NCBI GenBank assembly: GCA_047967505.1 | Contig: CM106539.1 | Reading direction: 5' to 3' (one strand) | Origin: Dipteris shenzhenensis | Taxonomy: Eukaryota; Polypodiophyta; Polypodiopsida; Gleicheniales | Length of the DNA: 64,000 nucleotides | Shown: positions 33,280-44,005 of the stretch, piece after piece | Numbering within the stretch: position 1 is the first letter of the stretch | How the letters are laid out: every line of letters starts with the position of its first letter | Notes under the pieces: generated by a model | The model's input: only the letters and a program-made list of their open reading frames with translations | Database searches by the model: none | Told to the model about the DNA's origin: nothing | Translations under genes and position numbers: made by a program

Positions 33280-33450
33280 CATGCCCCCCCTCCTCCCCCT
33301 TCCCTCATCCCCCCTTGTGCGCATCCTCCCCACCATCCCCCCTTGCACCCATGTGCCCCCCCACCCGCCCATCCCACTTGTGCGCATGCGCCCCCCCTTG
33401 CGCGCATGTTGCGTATCCCCTATTGTGCCCCCCCCTACCTTTACAAAATA
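33280..33450 (+). repeat. C-rich low-complexity tract
   Basis: CCCCCC and CCCTTGYGC runs (CCCCCCTTGCGCGCATG-like pieces) between the LTR fragment and the 5S gene. Open frames on both strands here come only from base composition. Confidence 0.7.
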
Positions 33451-33482
33451 AGACAATACTGATTTCTCACGCTTGTTTGTCA

Positions 33483-33602
33483 TGGTGCAGTCACACCAGT
33501 GCTAATACACCAAATCCCATCAGTTCTCCGCAGTTAAGCGTGCTTGGGCCAGAATAGTACTATGATGGGTGACCTCCTGAGAAGTCCTGGTGCTGCACCC
33601 TT
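33483..33602 (+). rRNA. 5S rRNA gene copy, probably decayed
   Basis: 120 bp. It starts TGGTGCAGTCACACCAG and ends GGTGCTGCACCCTT. The internal promoter blocks are recognisable: AGTTAAGCGTGC (A box) and TGATGGGTGACC (C box; GGATGGGTGACC is usual). A TTTT run at 33601-33604 could end transcription. Several changes look like CpG loss (CAAATCCC where CGGATCCC is usual). The single copy and altered C box suggest a relic. The next 290 bases (33603-33889) hold no recognised gene. Confidence 0.85.
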
Positions 33603-33889
33603 TTGGCCCCCGAGGTTAGCGGTCTTGCCACGCCTTGGTATCCCTGACCGTCGACCTCACCCAATACGCCCGGCCGACGCTCTCCTGTCTCGCACACCCT
33701 AATACCCGTGCGCACGTGTTGCCAAGGACCCCATCGCGCAACGTCTTGATGCCACGCTCAATATCACGCGATCACTCACAACCTCCCGATGCCATGATCG
33801 TGCTCGCAATGCCACACGCACCTGCAGCAGTGTCTTGACCCCCCGTCGTAGTCCCGATGTGACATCCCGCGCACCTGTAGCATCCCATC

Positions 33890-35970
33890 CCCCATGACGC
33901 CATCAATGCCCCATGCACCCGCAACGTCTTGGCCCCTGAGCACCCCCGTCACCCCGATGCCTTACGCACCTAAATGCCACCACACCCCCATCCCATGATG
34001 GTGCCTCGGGATCTCGGGTCGGGTCGGGATGCGTGGCGCCCCGAGCACTCGCGTGGCACCAAGAACACTATCGCACCCCCGGACGATGCCTCGCGTACCC
34101 ATGCCTCCAAACCGATGCCATCGCGACCCCGTCCCATGGTGGTGCCTTGGGCTCTCGGGTCGGGTCGAGATGCGTGGTGCCCCAAATGCTGCCATGCCCC
34201 TTGCGATGCCCCGTGCACCCACGCCTCCAACCCAACGTCGCCACGCCCCTGTCCCACGGTGGCACCCCAGGCCCCTTAGTCGGGTCGGGATGCGTGGTGC
34301 GCCAAATGCTGCTGTGCCTCGGCCACGACCTATGGAGCCGCGCCTCCAACCCGATGCTACCGTGCCCCCGGCGATGCCTCGCGCAACCACGCCTCCAACC
34401 TGATGACACCGTGCCCCCATCCCACGGTGGTACCTCGGCCTCCCGTGTTGGGTCAGAACATGCGGCAAGGCCCCGAGCACCCATGACGCTGTCATGCCCT
34501 CGGCCACAACCTATGCGCCCATGCCTCTAACCCGAGGTTGCCGTGCCCCTGGCCACACCCTGTGTGCCTGCACCTCCAACCTGACGCTACCGCACCCCCG
34601 ACGACGACCTGTGCAGCCCCGCCTCCAACCCGACGCTGCCGCGCCCCTGTCCCACGGTGGCACCTCGAGCTCTTGAGTCGGGTCGCGACGCGTGGTGCCC
34701 CGAGCACTACTGCACCCCCGGCCATGTCTTGCATGCCCATGCCTCCAACCCGATGTCGCAGCCTCGGCCATGCTCGACGTGCCCGCACCTTCAAATCGAC
34801 GCTGCCGTGCCCCCCAGTGACGACCCACATAGCCCAACCTCCAACCCGAGGTCGTTGCGCCCCCGTCCCACAATGGCGCATCGGGCTCCCGAGTCGGGTC
34901 GCGATGCGTGGTACCCCGAACACTGTCTCGCCCCCGGCCACGCCCTATGCACCCACGCCTCCGACTCAACGTCGCCCCATGTTGCGCACCTCCAACCCAA
35001 CGCTGCGGCACCCCCGACGACGCGACCTGCGCACACTCGTCTCCAACCCGATGCTGTCGTGCCTCCGTCCCACAGTGGCACCTTGGGCTCCTGAGTCGCG
35101 TCGCGACGTGTGGTGCCCCGAACGCTACCGCGCCCCCGGCCACGTCCTACGTGCCCACACCTTCAACCCGATGTTGCCGCGTCCATTGACCATGCCCCGC
35201 GCACCCGTACCTCCAACCCGATGCAGTCGCGCCTCCGACGGCGACCCGCGCACCCCCCTCCAACCCAACGCCGTCGTGCCTTGGGCTCCCGAGATGGGTC
35301 GCGACAAGTGGTGCCCCGAATGTTGTTGCACCCTGGCAATGTCCTGTGCGCCCACGATTGCAACCTAATGCTGTTGTACCCTCAGCCTTGCCCCATGCAC
35401 CTCTTGTCGTAGCAACCCGACGCCGCCGCACCCCCGTCCCATGGCACCTCGGGCTCTCGAGTCGAGTCGGGATGCATGGTTCCCCAAACATTGCCGCGCC
35501 CTCGGCCACGTCCCATGCGCCCACGCCTCCAATGCCCCCACGACTGTAACCCGATGCTGCCGTGCCCCCGACGATGCCCTGCGCACCCCTCACCGTGGCA
35601 ACCCGACCCCACCGTGTCCCTGTCCCATGGTGGTGGCTCAGGCTCGTGAGTCGCGCCAGGATGCGTGGTACCCCGAACGTTGCCATGCCCTCAGCCACGC
35701 CCATGCCTCCAACCCGACGTCGCCCCCGACCATGCCCCACGCACCCGTGCCTACAACCGACGCTGTCGCACCCCCATGATGCCCCGTGCACCCACGCCTC
35801 TAACCGATATCGCCGCGCCCCTGTCCCATAGTGGCGCCCTAGACTCCCGAGTTGGCTCGCGACGTGTGGCGCACGGAACACTGTCGCACCCCCGACCACG
35901 TCCCATGCACCCACGCCTCCAACACAACGCTGCCATGCCCCTGACCGTGCCCCGCGCACCCACGTCCCCA
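33890..35970 (+). repeat. GC-rich higher-order satellite
   Basis: About 50-bp basic units (CCACGCCTCCAACCCGACGC, GCGCCCCCGGCCACG) alternate with a box of about 90 bp that includes GTCCCACGGTGG and TCGGGTCGGGATGCGTGGTG. The box starts near 34021, 34160, 34281, 34448, 34676, 34893, 35096, 35290, 35466, 35649 and 35850. Spacing of 120-230 bp varies with the number of small units. The long open frames in all six frames follow from high GC and few stops. Confidence 0.8.
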
Positions 35971-36709
35971 TCAGGTTGGAAAGATTGGCCTGGCGCGGCA
36001 TACCTCGTCATCGGTACTTCAATGGCATATATTCCACCGTTGGAGCGTTTTGTCAACGTGATGTTGCAGTCAAGTTGGAAAGACTGGCTAGACGTAGAGC
36101 ATACCTCATCATCGGCTCGTCAATGGCACATATCTCGCCGTTGGGGTGTTCCGCCAACGTGATGCTGCAGGCAGGTTGGAAATACTGGCCTGGTGCAACA
36201 TACCTACGCATTGGTGCTTTAGTGGCATATATCTCGCCGTTGGGGCTTTCTTACAAGGTGATGCTATGGGCGGGTTGGAAATTTTGGCCCAGCGCCGCAG
36301 TACGTCTAGACCATACACTTCACGCAGGGTGGAAATTTTGGCCACGAGACACTATCTTGGTTGTGTATTGATTCCAAACTCCCCGGCCGAACGCACTCAA
36401 GATTATCTATGTGAGCATGGACTTGTGCTTCCAATTAAAACTTCTATGCTTCTATCCGTGTTGTAAATATTCATCCATGTGTAACAATATTGTTTCACGT
36501 CAACTTGTGCCCCCCATTATGAGGAGAAGGCAAAGTTTGACATTGAGGTAGCTAGTGGGTGTGTGGCCACTCATTCGGGGCGTTTCTGTAGGCTCTTGTG
36601 TGCATCGTGTGGCCACCCTCTCGAGTGAATCTTGTTTGGGGTTAGGCTTTTTGGTTGTGAAATCTCCACGCTTGAGACAGAGCTCAAGCTCTTTTGGAGC
36701 CGTGGAGAG
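35971..36709 (+). pseudogene. B2 internal region, C-terminal repeats and purine tract
   Basis: 5'-truncated family B. It starts at GGTTGGAAAGATTGG against the satellite. GWKDWPGAAYLVIGTSMAYI near 35974, degenerate SSWKDWLDV near 36073, AGWKYWPGATYL near 36173, AGWKFWPS near 36272 and AGWKFWPR near 36325. One frameshift near 36095. The non-coding tail ends with GGAGCCGTGGAGAG (36696-36709) before the LTR. Confidence 0.75.
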
Positions 36710-37588
36710 TATATGGAAGGTCATGGTCTCCCCTACATGTGAGGTTTTGTCCAGCAGGAAAACTTCAACATGCGGTTGTGCGCTCAGTTGCTTGTAAATA
36801 CTCTTTCTTGCAGTCTAGCATTATCAAGGCATCGTTTGGCACTCTTTCTAGTACTTTCTTGCAAGTAACGTCTCAAGCTGTTTTACATGTTGTGATCTCG
36901 TGGTGCACTTGTGTGGGCACACATTGGAAAGCAAAACGTGGGAAGGGCATGAGTGCACGTGAAAGTGAGCAAGGAACGATGAGCGGCCCATTCCTTTCAT
37001 ACCCTTGTAAATATTTGTGAACCATTGTGTAACCTTCTAAGCAAGCTGGACTAAAGGTGGAACATCGTGTGGCGGGTGTTCCATGTGAATTGTGAATCGG
37101 GGATCCTATCCAAGGAAGGTCAGGTGTTGCGCAGGCCCGTGAGTCTGTGTGTCTTCACCGGTAGGCCGGGATACAAGTGGGGAGCCGGAACCGTTTGAGG
37201 AGCAGTGGCCTAGGAAAGGGGCGTGAGGATCAGAGGATCCGTGAACGGCGGTCTAGGGGAGGACGCGCTATGACTGGGAGTGGAAACGGCCGTCTAGGGG
37301 TAGGACGTGCCAAGGCCCGCCGTTTTGGCTGGTAAACGCAGAGGCATCACGGTCTAGGGGAGGACGCGTTATGGTTGGGAGTGGAAACGGCCATCTAGGT
37401 GCAGGACGTGCCAGGGCCCGTTTTGGTTGAAAAACGCAGAGGCATCGCAGAACGCAAAAGAGCTAAGAATAGCTCCGGGTGTATCTCAGGCTGGTGAGTC
37501 CTAGGTGCGCCTGAGGTGAGGGGGGCGGGTCAAGAAATATCCGCTGCATAGGAAGAAAAACTAAGGCCCGAAGACCTAGTCCCTCACA
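36710..37588 (+). repeat. B2 3' LTR
   Basis: TATATGGAAGG to CCCTCACA, 879 bp. Longer than B1's LTR because of a roughly 85-100 bp internal tandem duplication (CGTCTAGGGG...AAACGCAGAGGC, 37240-37440). Followed by ACTAT and a family A LTR part. Confidence 0.8.
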
Positions 37589-37593
37589 ACTAT

Positions 37594-38274
37594 TATATGG
37601 AGGATAGTGCTCTCTCATACGAGGTTGATTTGGATGAGGAAAACATCAGTGGTCGTTTATGCTCCCTCTTGCTTGTAAATACTTTCCGTTGCAATCAAGC
37701 ACGTTCTAGCGACCGTTTGGCACTCCATCTAGTACCGTCTTCCAAGTAACATCATCATGCCTTCTTGTGGGTTGTGATCTTGTGGTGCACGTTGAAGCGC
37801 ACGCACGGGAAAGCAAAACATGGGACGGGTTGACGGCACGTGAAAGCGAGTAGGGAACGGTGAGGGCCATGTGTGTTCTCTATAGCATTGTATAAACCGT
37901 GAACCATTGGATACCGAACTGGGACTCGAGGTGAGCCCAAAGGGGTCAAACATGCCGACCCACATAACGGCTGTTAACCGAGAAAGAAACGTGGGCTGAT
38001 CAGGACGTTGAACGGTGGACATTCTTGGGGGTCTTGGTGACCTGTGTGAATCTGTGGACCGAATAACGTGAGGCCTAAGGGCTTGCCTAGTGGGGCGTGG
38101 TGCAAAGTGGGATAAACAGCGGATGGCCTATGCTAGGGGTCGTGTTGGCTAAGCTGCACATAAAGGGGATTGTGGTATCAAAAAGAGACATTAAGGGAGG
38201 TTGGGACTCAGCAACAGGTTCAACGTAAGTGGCTCACAACCGGAGACTAAGCCCGGAACTACCGGGCCCTTACA
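37594..38274 (+). repeat. Family A LTR part, array unit 4
   Basis: 681 bp, TATATGGAGGATAG to GGGCCCTTACA, between ACTAT duplicates (37589-37593 and 38275-38279). Confidence 0.85.
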
Positions 38275-38279
38275 ACTAT

Positions 38280-38960
38280 TATATGGAGGATAGTGCTCTC
38301 TCATACGAGGTTGATTTGAATGAGGAAAACGTCAACATCCGTTTATGCTCCCTCTTGCTTGTATATAATTTCTATTGCAATCAAGCGCATTTTAGCGACC
38401 GTTTGGCACTCCATCTAGTACCGTCTTGCAAGTAACGTCATCATGCCATCTTGTGGGTTGTGACCTTGTGGTGCACGTTGAAGCGCACGCATGGGAAAGC
38501 AAAACGTGGGACGGGTTGAGGGCACGTGAAAGCGAGTGGGGAACGGTGAGGGCCATGTGTGTTCTCCATACCATTGTATAAACCGTGAACCGTTGGGTAC
38601 CGAACCAAGACTCGAGGTGAGTGCAAAGGGGTCAAACGTGCCGACCCATGTAACGGCCGTTAACCAGGAAGGAAATGTGGGCTAAGTAGGACGTCATGCA
38701 GTGGATGCTCCTGGGGGGTCTTGGTGACCCGTGTGACTCTGAGGACCAAAGAACGTGAAGCCTAAGGGCTTGCTTAGTGGGGCATGGTGCAAAGTGGGAT
38801 AAATGGCAGACGGCCCATGCCAGGGGTCGTGTTTGGCTAAGCTACACATAAAGGGGATTTGGTATCAGAAAGACACATAAAGGGAGGTTGGGACTCGGCA
38901 ACGGTCTGATGTAAGGTGCTCAGAACCGGAGACTAAGTCCGGAACTACCGGGCCCTTACA
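38280..38960 (+). repeat. Family A LTR part, array unit 5
   Basis: 681 bp. Its right flank is ACTAT followed by ATTATGGGGAG, non-LTR sequence. It marks the outer edge of this array next to rDNA-associated DNA. Confidence 0.85.
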
Positions 38961-38965
38961 ACTAT

Positions 38966-39667
38966 ATTATGGGGAGTGGTTTTCCTGCTTGTGGGCAAAG
39001 GCCGACCATTGAACGAGGGTCGTGGTGTGGTGAGGCATCTGGTCCCCCACCCCTCTTGTGACTACTGAAGGCTCCATGGGTGGGTGAACCCTCCTCTCTA
39101 CCGAACGTTTTGGCCGTTTTCGTGCATGCCCGTCTTGCGAGATTGGGCACGGTCGTTGCAGTCGGCGATCTAGTAGGCGATGAGGGACTGCAAGTAGCGT
39201 CTTAGATGGGCATGCCACCGTTTGGGCACTGTATGATCAAGGATTCCGTCAGTGCTTCCCATCGCGGATGGACATTGTGGCCTCTATACCTACAGATGGT
39301 GGTGAACCTTGTGCGATAGACCATTGATGGGTTCCAGCTCCGTGAGGACTTGATCCTAGGGGTTGTGAGTCACTCTAAACGGGTGTGTTTCGGAACGGGC
39401 GATCCGACCATTAATGGCAGTGGGTCGCCTCGGCTCAGCCCCGAAGTGCGATAGGCAAGGCAACATGAAAGGTGCTTGGGCTGCCATTCGTGACCCTCGT
39501 GTGCCGGTGGACCTACCTTGTGCGGTACCCGGGCATGTGTAGGTGACGCGTTTTGTGGGCAAGCGAAATGCCTTTGGATGGCAGGGTGTGCCTTGGCCCT
39601 TGTCGATGAGCACGGTTCACCCTCCCGGGGTGGGTTGCCTCCCACAACCGCATGCCACATTGTGTGC
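38966..39667 (+). other. Unassigned stretch upstream of 18S, possibly rDNA spacer
   Basis: About 700 bp with moderate GC, no coding signal and no match to the first 370 bases of 18S. It sits directly before the 18S fragment, so it may be external transcribed or intergenic spacer. This is inference from position only. Confidence 0.35.
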
Positions 39668-40191
39668 AGAGAATTAGGGTTCGAATCTGGAGAGGGAGCC
39701 TAAGAAACGGCTAGCAAGTGCACAAATTACCCAATCCCGACACGGGGAGGTAGTGACAATAAATAACAATACTGGGCTTTTACAAGTCTGGTAATTGGAA
39801 TGAGTACAATCTAAATCCCTTAACGAGGATCCATTGGAGGGCAAGTCTAGTGCTAGCAGCCGCGGTAATTCCAGTCCAATAGCATATATTTAAGTTGTTG
39901 CAGTTAAAAAGCTCGTAGTTGGATCTCAGGGTGGGGCGAGTAGTCCGCATCTTTTGGTGTGCATTGGTCGCTCCATTCTTTCTTTTGGGGAGACGCTCTT
40001 GGCCTTAGTTGGTTTTGGGACGTGGATTCGGCGATGTTACTTTGAAAAAATTAGAGTGCTCAAAGCAAGCCAATGCTCTGAATACATTAGCATGGAATAA
40101 CGTGATAGGACTTTGGTCCTATTGTGTTGGTCTTCGAAACCGGAGTAATGATTAATAGGGACAGTTGGGGGCATTCGTATTTCATTGTCAG

Positions 40192-40223
<32 letters not shown>

Positions 40224-40424
40224 TACTGCGAAAGCACTTGCCAGGGATGTTTTCATTAATCAAGAATGAAAGTTGGGGGCTCGAAGACGATTAGATACCA
40301 TCCTAGTCTCAACCATAAATGATGCCGACTAGGGATTGGCAGATGTTACTTCGATGACTCCGCCAGCACCTTATGAGAAATCAAAGTTTTTGGGTACCGG
40401 GGGGAGTATGGTCGCAAGGTTGAC

Positions 40425-40465
<41 letters not shown>

Positions 40466-40491
40466 TTGCGGCTTAATTTGACTCAACACGG

Positions 40492-40526
<35 letters not shown>

Positions 40527-40815
40527 TAGATTGAGAGCTCTTTCTTGATTCTATGGGTGGTGGTGCATGGCCGTTCTTAGATGGTGGAGTCATTTGTCTA
40601 GTTAATTCTATTAACGAATGAGACCTTAGCCGGCTAACTAGTTACACGAAGGATCCTCTTCGTGGCCAACTTCTTAGAGGGACTATGGCCATCTAGGCCA
40701 TGGAAGTTTTAGGCAATAACAGGTCTGTGATGCCCTTAGATGTTTTGGGCTGCACGCATGCTACACTGATGAATTCAATGAGTTTACGACCTAGACTGAG
40801 AGGCCTAGGTAATCT

Positions 40816-40848
<33 letters not shown>

Positions 40849-40859
40849 ACAATTATTGA

Positions 40860-40900
<41 letters not shown>

Positions 40901-40901
40901 A

Positions 40902-40932
<31 letters not shown>

Positions 40933-41030
40933 TGCCGGTCGCTCCTACCGATTGAATGGTCCGATGAAGTTTTCGAATTGCAGCGACGCCGGTGGTTCGC
41001 CGTCGGTGACGTTGTGAGAAGTTCATTAAG

Positions 41031-41097
<67 letters not shown>

Positions 41098-41098
41098 G
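39668..41098 (+). rRNA. 18S rRNA pseudogene, 5' end missing
   Basis: It starts at AGAGAATTAGGGTTCGA, about 370 bases into a normal plant 18S, and runs to the 3' end GCGGAAGGATCATTG. Near 39709 about 18 bases are missing. Many positions show C-to-T or G-to-A, often at CpG (TCTATTAACGAATGAG; CACTGCCGGTCGC where CACCGCCCGTCGC is usual). Missing sequence and altered universal sites mean it cannot give a working rRNA. Confidence 0.9.
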
Positions 41099-41408
41099 AC
41101 ACACATCTGTTTGAAACACTGTCAACCATGGACGTAATGTCGAGGGGCCGCATTCAAAGGCATGACTGTCAGCGCCACCCTCCCTACCGAAGTCGGGCGA
41201 AAGTAGGCGTGGCATCAGGTCGGGTGGCCCGTCAGCTGTGCAGCAGGGGTGGGGATCTTCCCTCGTCTGCTGCACGGGCAGCCCCCTCCTCCGTGCCTCA
41301 GCACGGGGCTGCATGATAAACCTTTCGCCCCCTTCATGGGGGTGCGAGGCACCGTAGAAATGCGACGGTCTGATCTCCCTCCCTCGTGGAGGATGTAACA
41401 CAAGTAAA
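41099..41408 (+). other. Internal transcribed spacer 1
   Basis: 310 bp between 18S and 5.8S. I did not see the conserved angiosperm ITS1 motif (GGCRY...GYGYCAAGGAA), in line with a non-flowering plant or with decay. Confidence 0.8.
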
Positions 41409-41562
41409 AACGACTCTCAGCAACGGATATCTTGGCTCTTGCAACGATGAAGAACACAACGAATGCGATACATAGTGTGAATTGCAGAATTCTGCGAATC
41501 ATCGAGTCTTTGAATGCAACTTGCATCCACGACTTGTCCAAGGGCATGCCTATCTGAGCGTC
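41409..41562 (+). rRNA. 5.8S rRNA pseudogene
   Basis: AACGACTCTCAGCAACGG to ATCTGAGCGTC. The plant 14-mer reads GAATTGCAGAATTC. ACAACGAATGCG has lost one A and shows CpG changes relative to the usual GCAGCGAAATGCG. Confidence 0.88.
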
Positions 41563-41789
41563 CTCACCACAACCACACCCCTAACCCCTCCTCTTTGAGA
41601 GGGGCCGAGCGGCGGAGCTAGCCATCCGTGATGCCTCTCTGGGGTGGTGCGGTCGGCTGAAATGGATCTATGGCACCGAGTGGCGAGGTGTCGCAAGGGT
41701 GGTCCGCCCCTCATGGGGCGGTAGTTTGCAGATGAATCGCCCAGAGGTGCATGTGCGAGTGCCGACGAGCTCCCCCCATATTGGAACAT
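41563..41789 (+). other. Internal transcribed spacer 2
   Basis: About 227 bp between 5.8S and 26S, GC-rich. Helix structure was not tested. Confidence 0.75.
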
Positions 41790-42125
41790 GGACCTCAGAT
41801 TAGGCAAGGCTACCCGCCGAGTTTAAGCATATCACTAAGCGGAGTAAAAGAAACTAACGAGGATTTCCCTAATAGCAGCGAGCAAACCGGAAAGAGTCTA
41901 GCTTGAGAATCGTGCGGCCTCGCCACGCAAATTGTAGTCTGGAGAGGCGTCCTCTGCAACGGACCGGGCCCAAGTCCCCTGGAAAGGGGCGTCAGAGAGG
42001 GTGAGAGCCCCGTCGAGCTCGGACCTTGTTGCTTCGCAAGGTGCCGTTGGCAAGTCGAGCTATTTGGGAATGCAGCCCTAAGCTGGTGGTAAATTCCATC
42101 CAAGGCTAAATACGGGCAAGGGACT

Positions 42126-42161
<36 letters not shown>

Positions 42162-42402
42162 TCCTGATTTTGAAAAGAGAGTTAAAAAGTGCTTGAAATT
42201 GCTAGGAGGGAAGCGAATGGAGGCTGCGGGTGCGCCCCGATCGGATGCGGAACGGTGAGAGCTGGTCCACCGCTCGATGCGGGGTGCTGGTCAGTGCAAG
42301 CCGATGCAATGGCACAAGAGCGGGCTTTCGATGGCCCGCCTATGCCGTCATGTCGGCTGAGGCATGAAGCGCGCACCACTCGTGGCGGGCTTTACGCACC
42401 TC
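41790..42402 (+). rRNA. 26S rRNA fragment, first about 610 bases
   Basis: GACCTCAGATTAGGCAAGG onward, with CCGAGTTTAAGCATATCACT (normally CTGAGTTTAAGCATATCAAT) and AGTACCGCGAGGGAAAGATG near 42140. It breaks off near 42402 at a family B LTR through a short shared GTGC.CTCAGTTGCTTG. Confidence 0.88.
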
Positions 42403-43212
42403 GTGCACTCAGTTGCTTGTAAATACTCTTTCTTGCAGTCTAGCATTATCAAGGCATTGTTTGGCACTCTTTCTAGTACTTTCTTGCAAGTAACGTCTCG
42501 GGCCATTTTACATGTTGTGATCTCGTGGTGCACTTGTGTGGGCACACATTGGAAAGCAAAACGTGGGAAGGGTGTGAGTGCACGTGAAAGTGAGCAAGGA
42601 ACGGTGAGCGGCCCATTCCTTTCATACCCTTGTAAATATTCGTGAACCGTTGTGTAACCTTCTAAGCAAGCTAAGCTAAAGGTGGAACATCGCGTGGTGG
42701 GCATTCCATGTGAATTATGAATCGAGGATCCTATCCAAGGAAGGTCAGGTGTTGCGCAAGCCCGTGAGTCTGTGTGTCTTCACCGGTAGGCCGGGATACA
42801 AGTGGGGAGCTGGAACCGTTTGAGGAGCAGTGGCCCAGGAAAGGGGGGCGTGAGGATCAGAGAATCCGTGAACGGTGGTCTAGGGGAGGACGCGCTATGG
42901 CTGGGAGTGGAAACGATCATCTAGGGGCAGGATGTGCTAGGGCCCGTTTTGGCTGCTAAACGCAGAGGCGTCGGGGTCTAGGGGAGGATGCGTTGTGGTT
43001 GGGAGTGGAAACGGCTCTCTAGGTGTCGGACGTGCTAGGGCCCGTTTTGGTTGGAAAACGCAGAGGCATCGCAGAACGCAAACGAGCTGAGAATAGCTCC
43101 CGGTGCATCTAGGGCTAGTGAGTCCTAGGTGCGCCTGAGGTGAGGGGGCCGAGTCAAGAAATATCCACTGCATAGGAAGAAAAACTAAGGCCCGAAGACC
43201 TAGTCCCTCACA
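42403..43212 (+). repeat. B3 LTR, 5'-truncated
   Basis: A family B LTR lacking its first 80 or so bases, with the internal tandem duplication seen in B2, ending CCCTCACA. Followed by ACTAT (43213-43217) and the complete A4 LTR. Confidence 0.8.
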
Positions 43213-43217
43213 ACTAT

Positions 43218-43991
43218 TATAAGGAAGTCAACGTTAGGGTTGACCTACCATGAGTGTTCGGACCGTTTTGGGGCGAAGGGAGGCGCCGCGGTGCCTAGTG
43301 GCTAGCCACTATTATATGGAGGATAGTGCTCTCTCATACGAGGTTGTTTTGGATGAGGAAAACGTCAGTGGCCCTTTATGCTCCCTCTTGCTTGTAAATA
43401 CTTTCTGTTGCAATCAAGCGCGTTCTAGCGACCGTTTGGCACTCCATCTAGTACCGTCTTGCAAGTAACGTCATCATGCCATCTTGTGGGTTGTGATCTT
43501 GTGGTGCACGTTGAAGTGCACGCACGGGAAAGCAAAACGTGGGACGAGTTGAGGGCATGTGAAAGTGAGTGGGGAACGGTGAGGGCCATGTGTGTTCTCC
43601 ATACCATTGTATAAACCGTGAACTGTTTGGGTACTGAACCGGGACTCGAGGTGAGCCCGAAGGGGTCAAACATGCCGACCCATGTAATGACCATTAACCA
43701 GGAAAGAAACATGGGCTGATCAGGATGTTGCGCGGTGGACGTTCCTAGGGGTCTTGGTGACCCGTGTGATTCTGCAGACCGAAGAACGTGAAGCCCAAGG
43801 GCTTGCCCAGTGGGGCGTGGTAAAGTGGGATAAACGGCAAATGGCCCGTGCTAGGGGTCGTGTTGGCTAAGCTGCGCATAAAGGGGATTTGGTATCAAAA
43901 AGAGACAGTAAGGGAGGTTGGGACTCGGAAATGGGTCCGACATAAGGTGCTCACAACCGGAGACTAAGTCGAGAACTATCGGGCCCTTACA
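43218..43991 (+). repeat. A4 5' LTR, complete
   Basis: 774 bp: TATAAGGAAGTCAACG, the 90-bp 5' module, ACTAT (43308-43312), TATATGGAGGATAG, and the end GGGCCCTTACA. Reference copy for family A. A primer-like TGGTATCA occurs inside at about 43889, some 105 bp before the real site. A CATAAAGG TATA-like motif lies near 43877. Confidence 0.85.
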
Positions 43992-43993
43992 CT

Positions 43994-44005
43994 TGGTATC
44001 AGAGC
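43994..44005 (+). other. A4 primer-binding site
   Basis: TGGTATCAGAGC, two bases after the LTR end. Initiator Met-tRNA type, intact. Confidence 0.88.

Noticed and set aside
33974-36001. Long Pro/Arg/Ala-rich open frames on both strands
   Set aside because: They overlap in all six frames in a GC-rich tandem satellite with few stop codons. Composition explains them, and they share no domain.
37000-37590. tRNA gene in the B2 LTR region
   Set aside because: Short GGTTCGA-like pieces lack A-box pairing and a cloverleaf. I found no tRNA gene anywhere in the window.
39370-42422. Open frames across the rDNA and its spacers
   Set aside because: The sequence is clearly 18S, ITS, 5.8S and 26S. Frames here are accidental.
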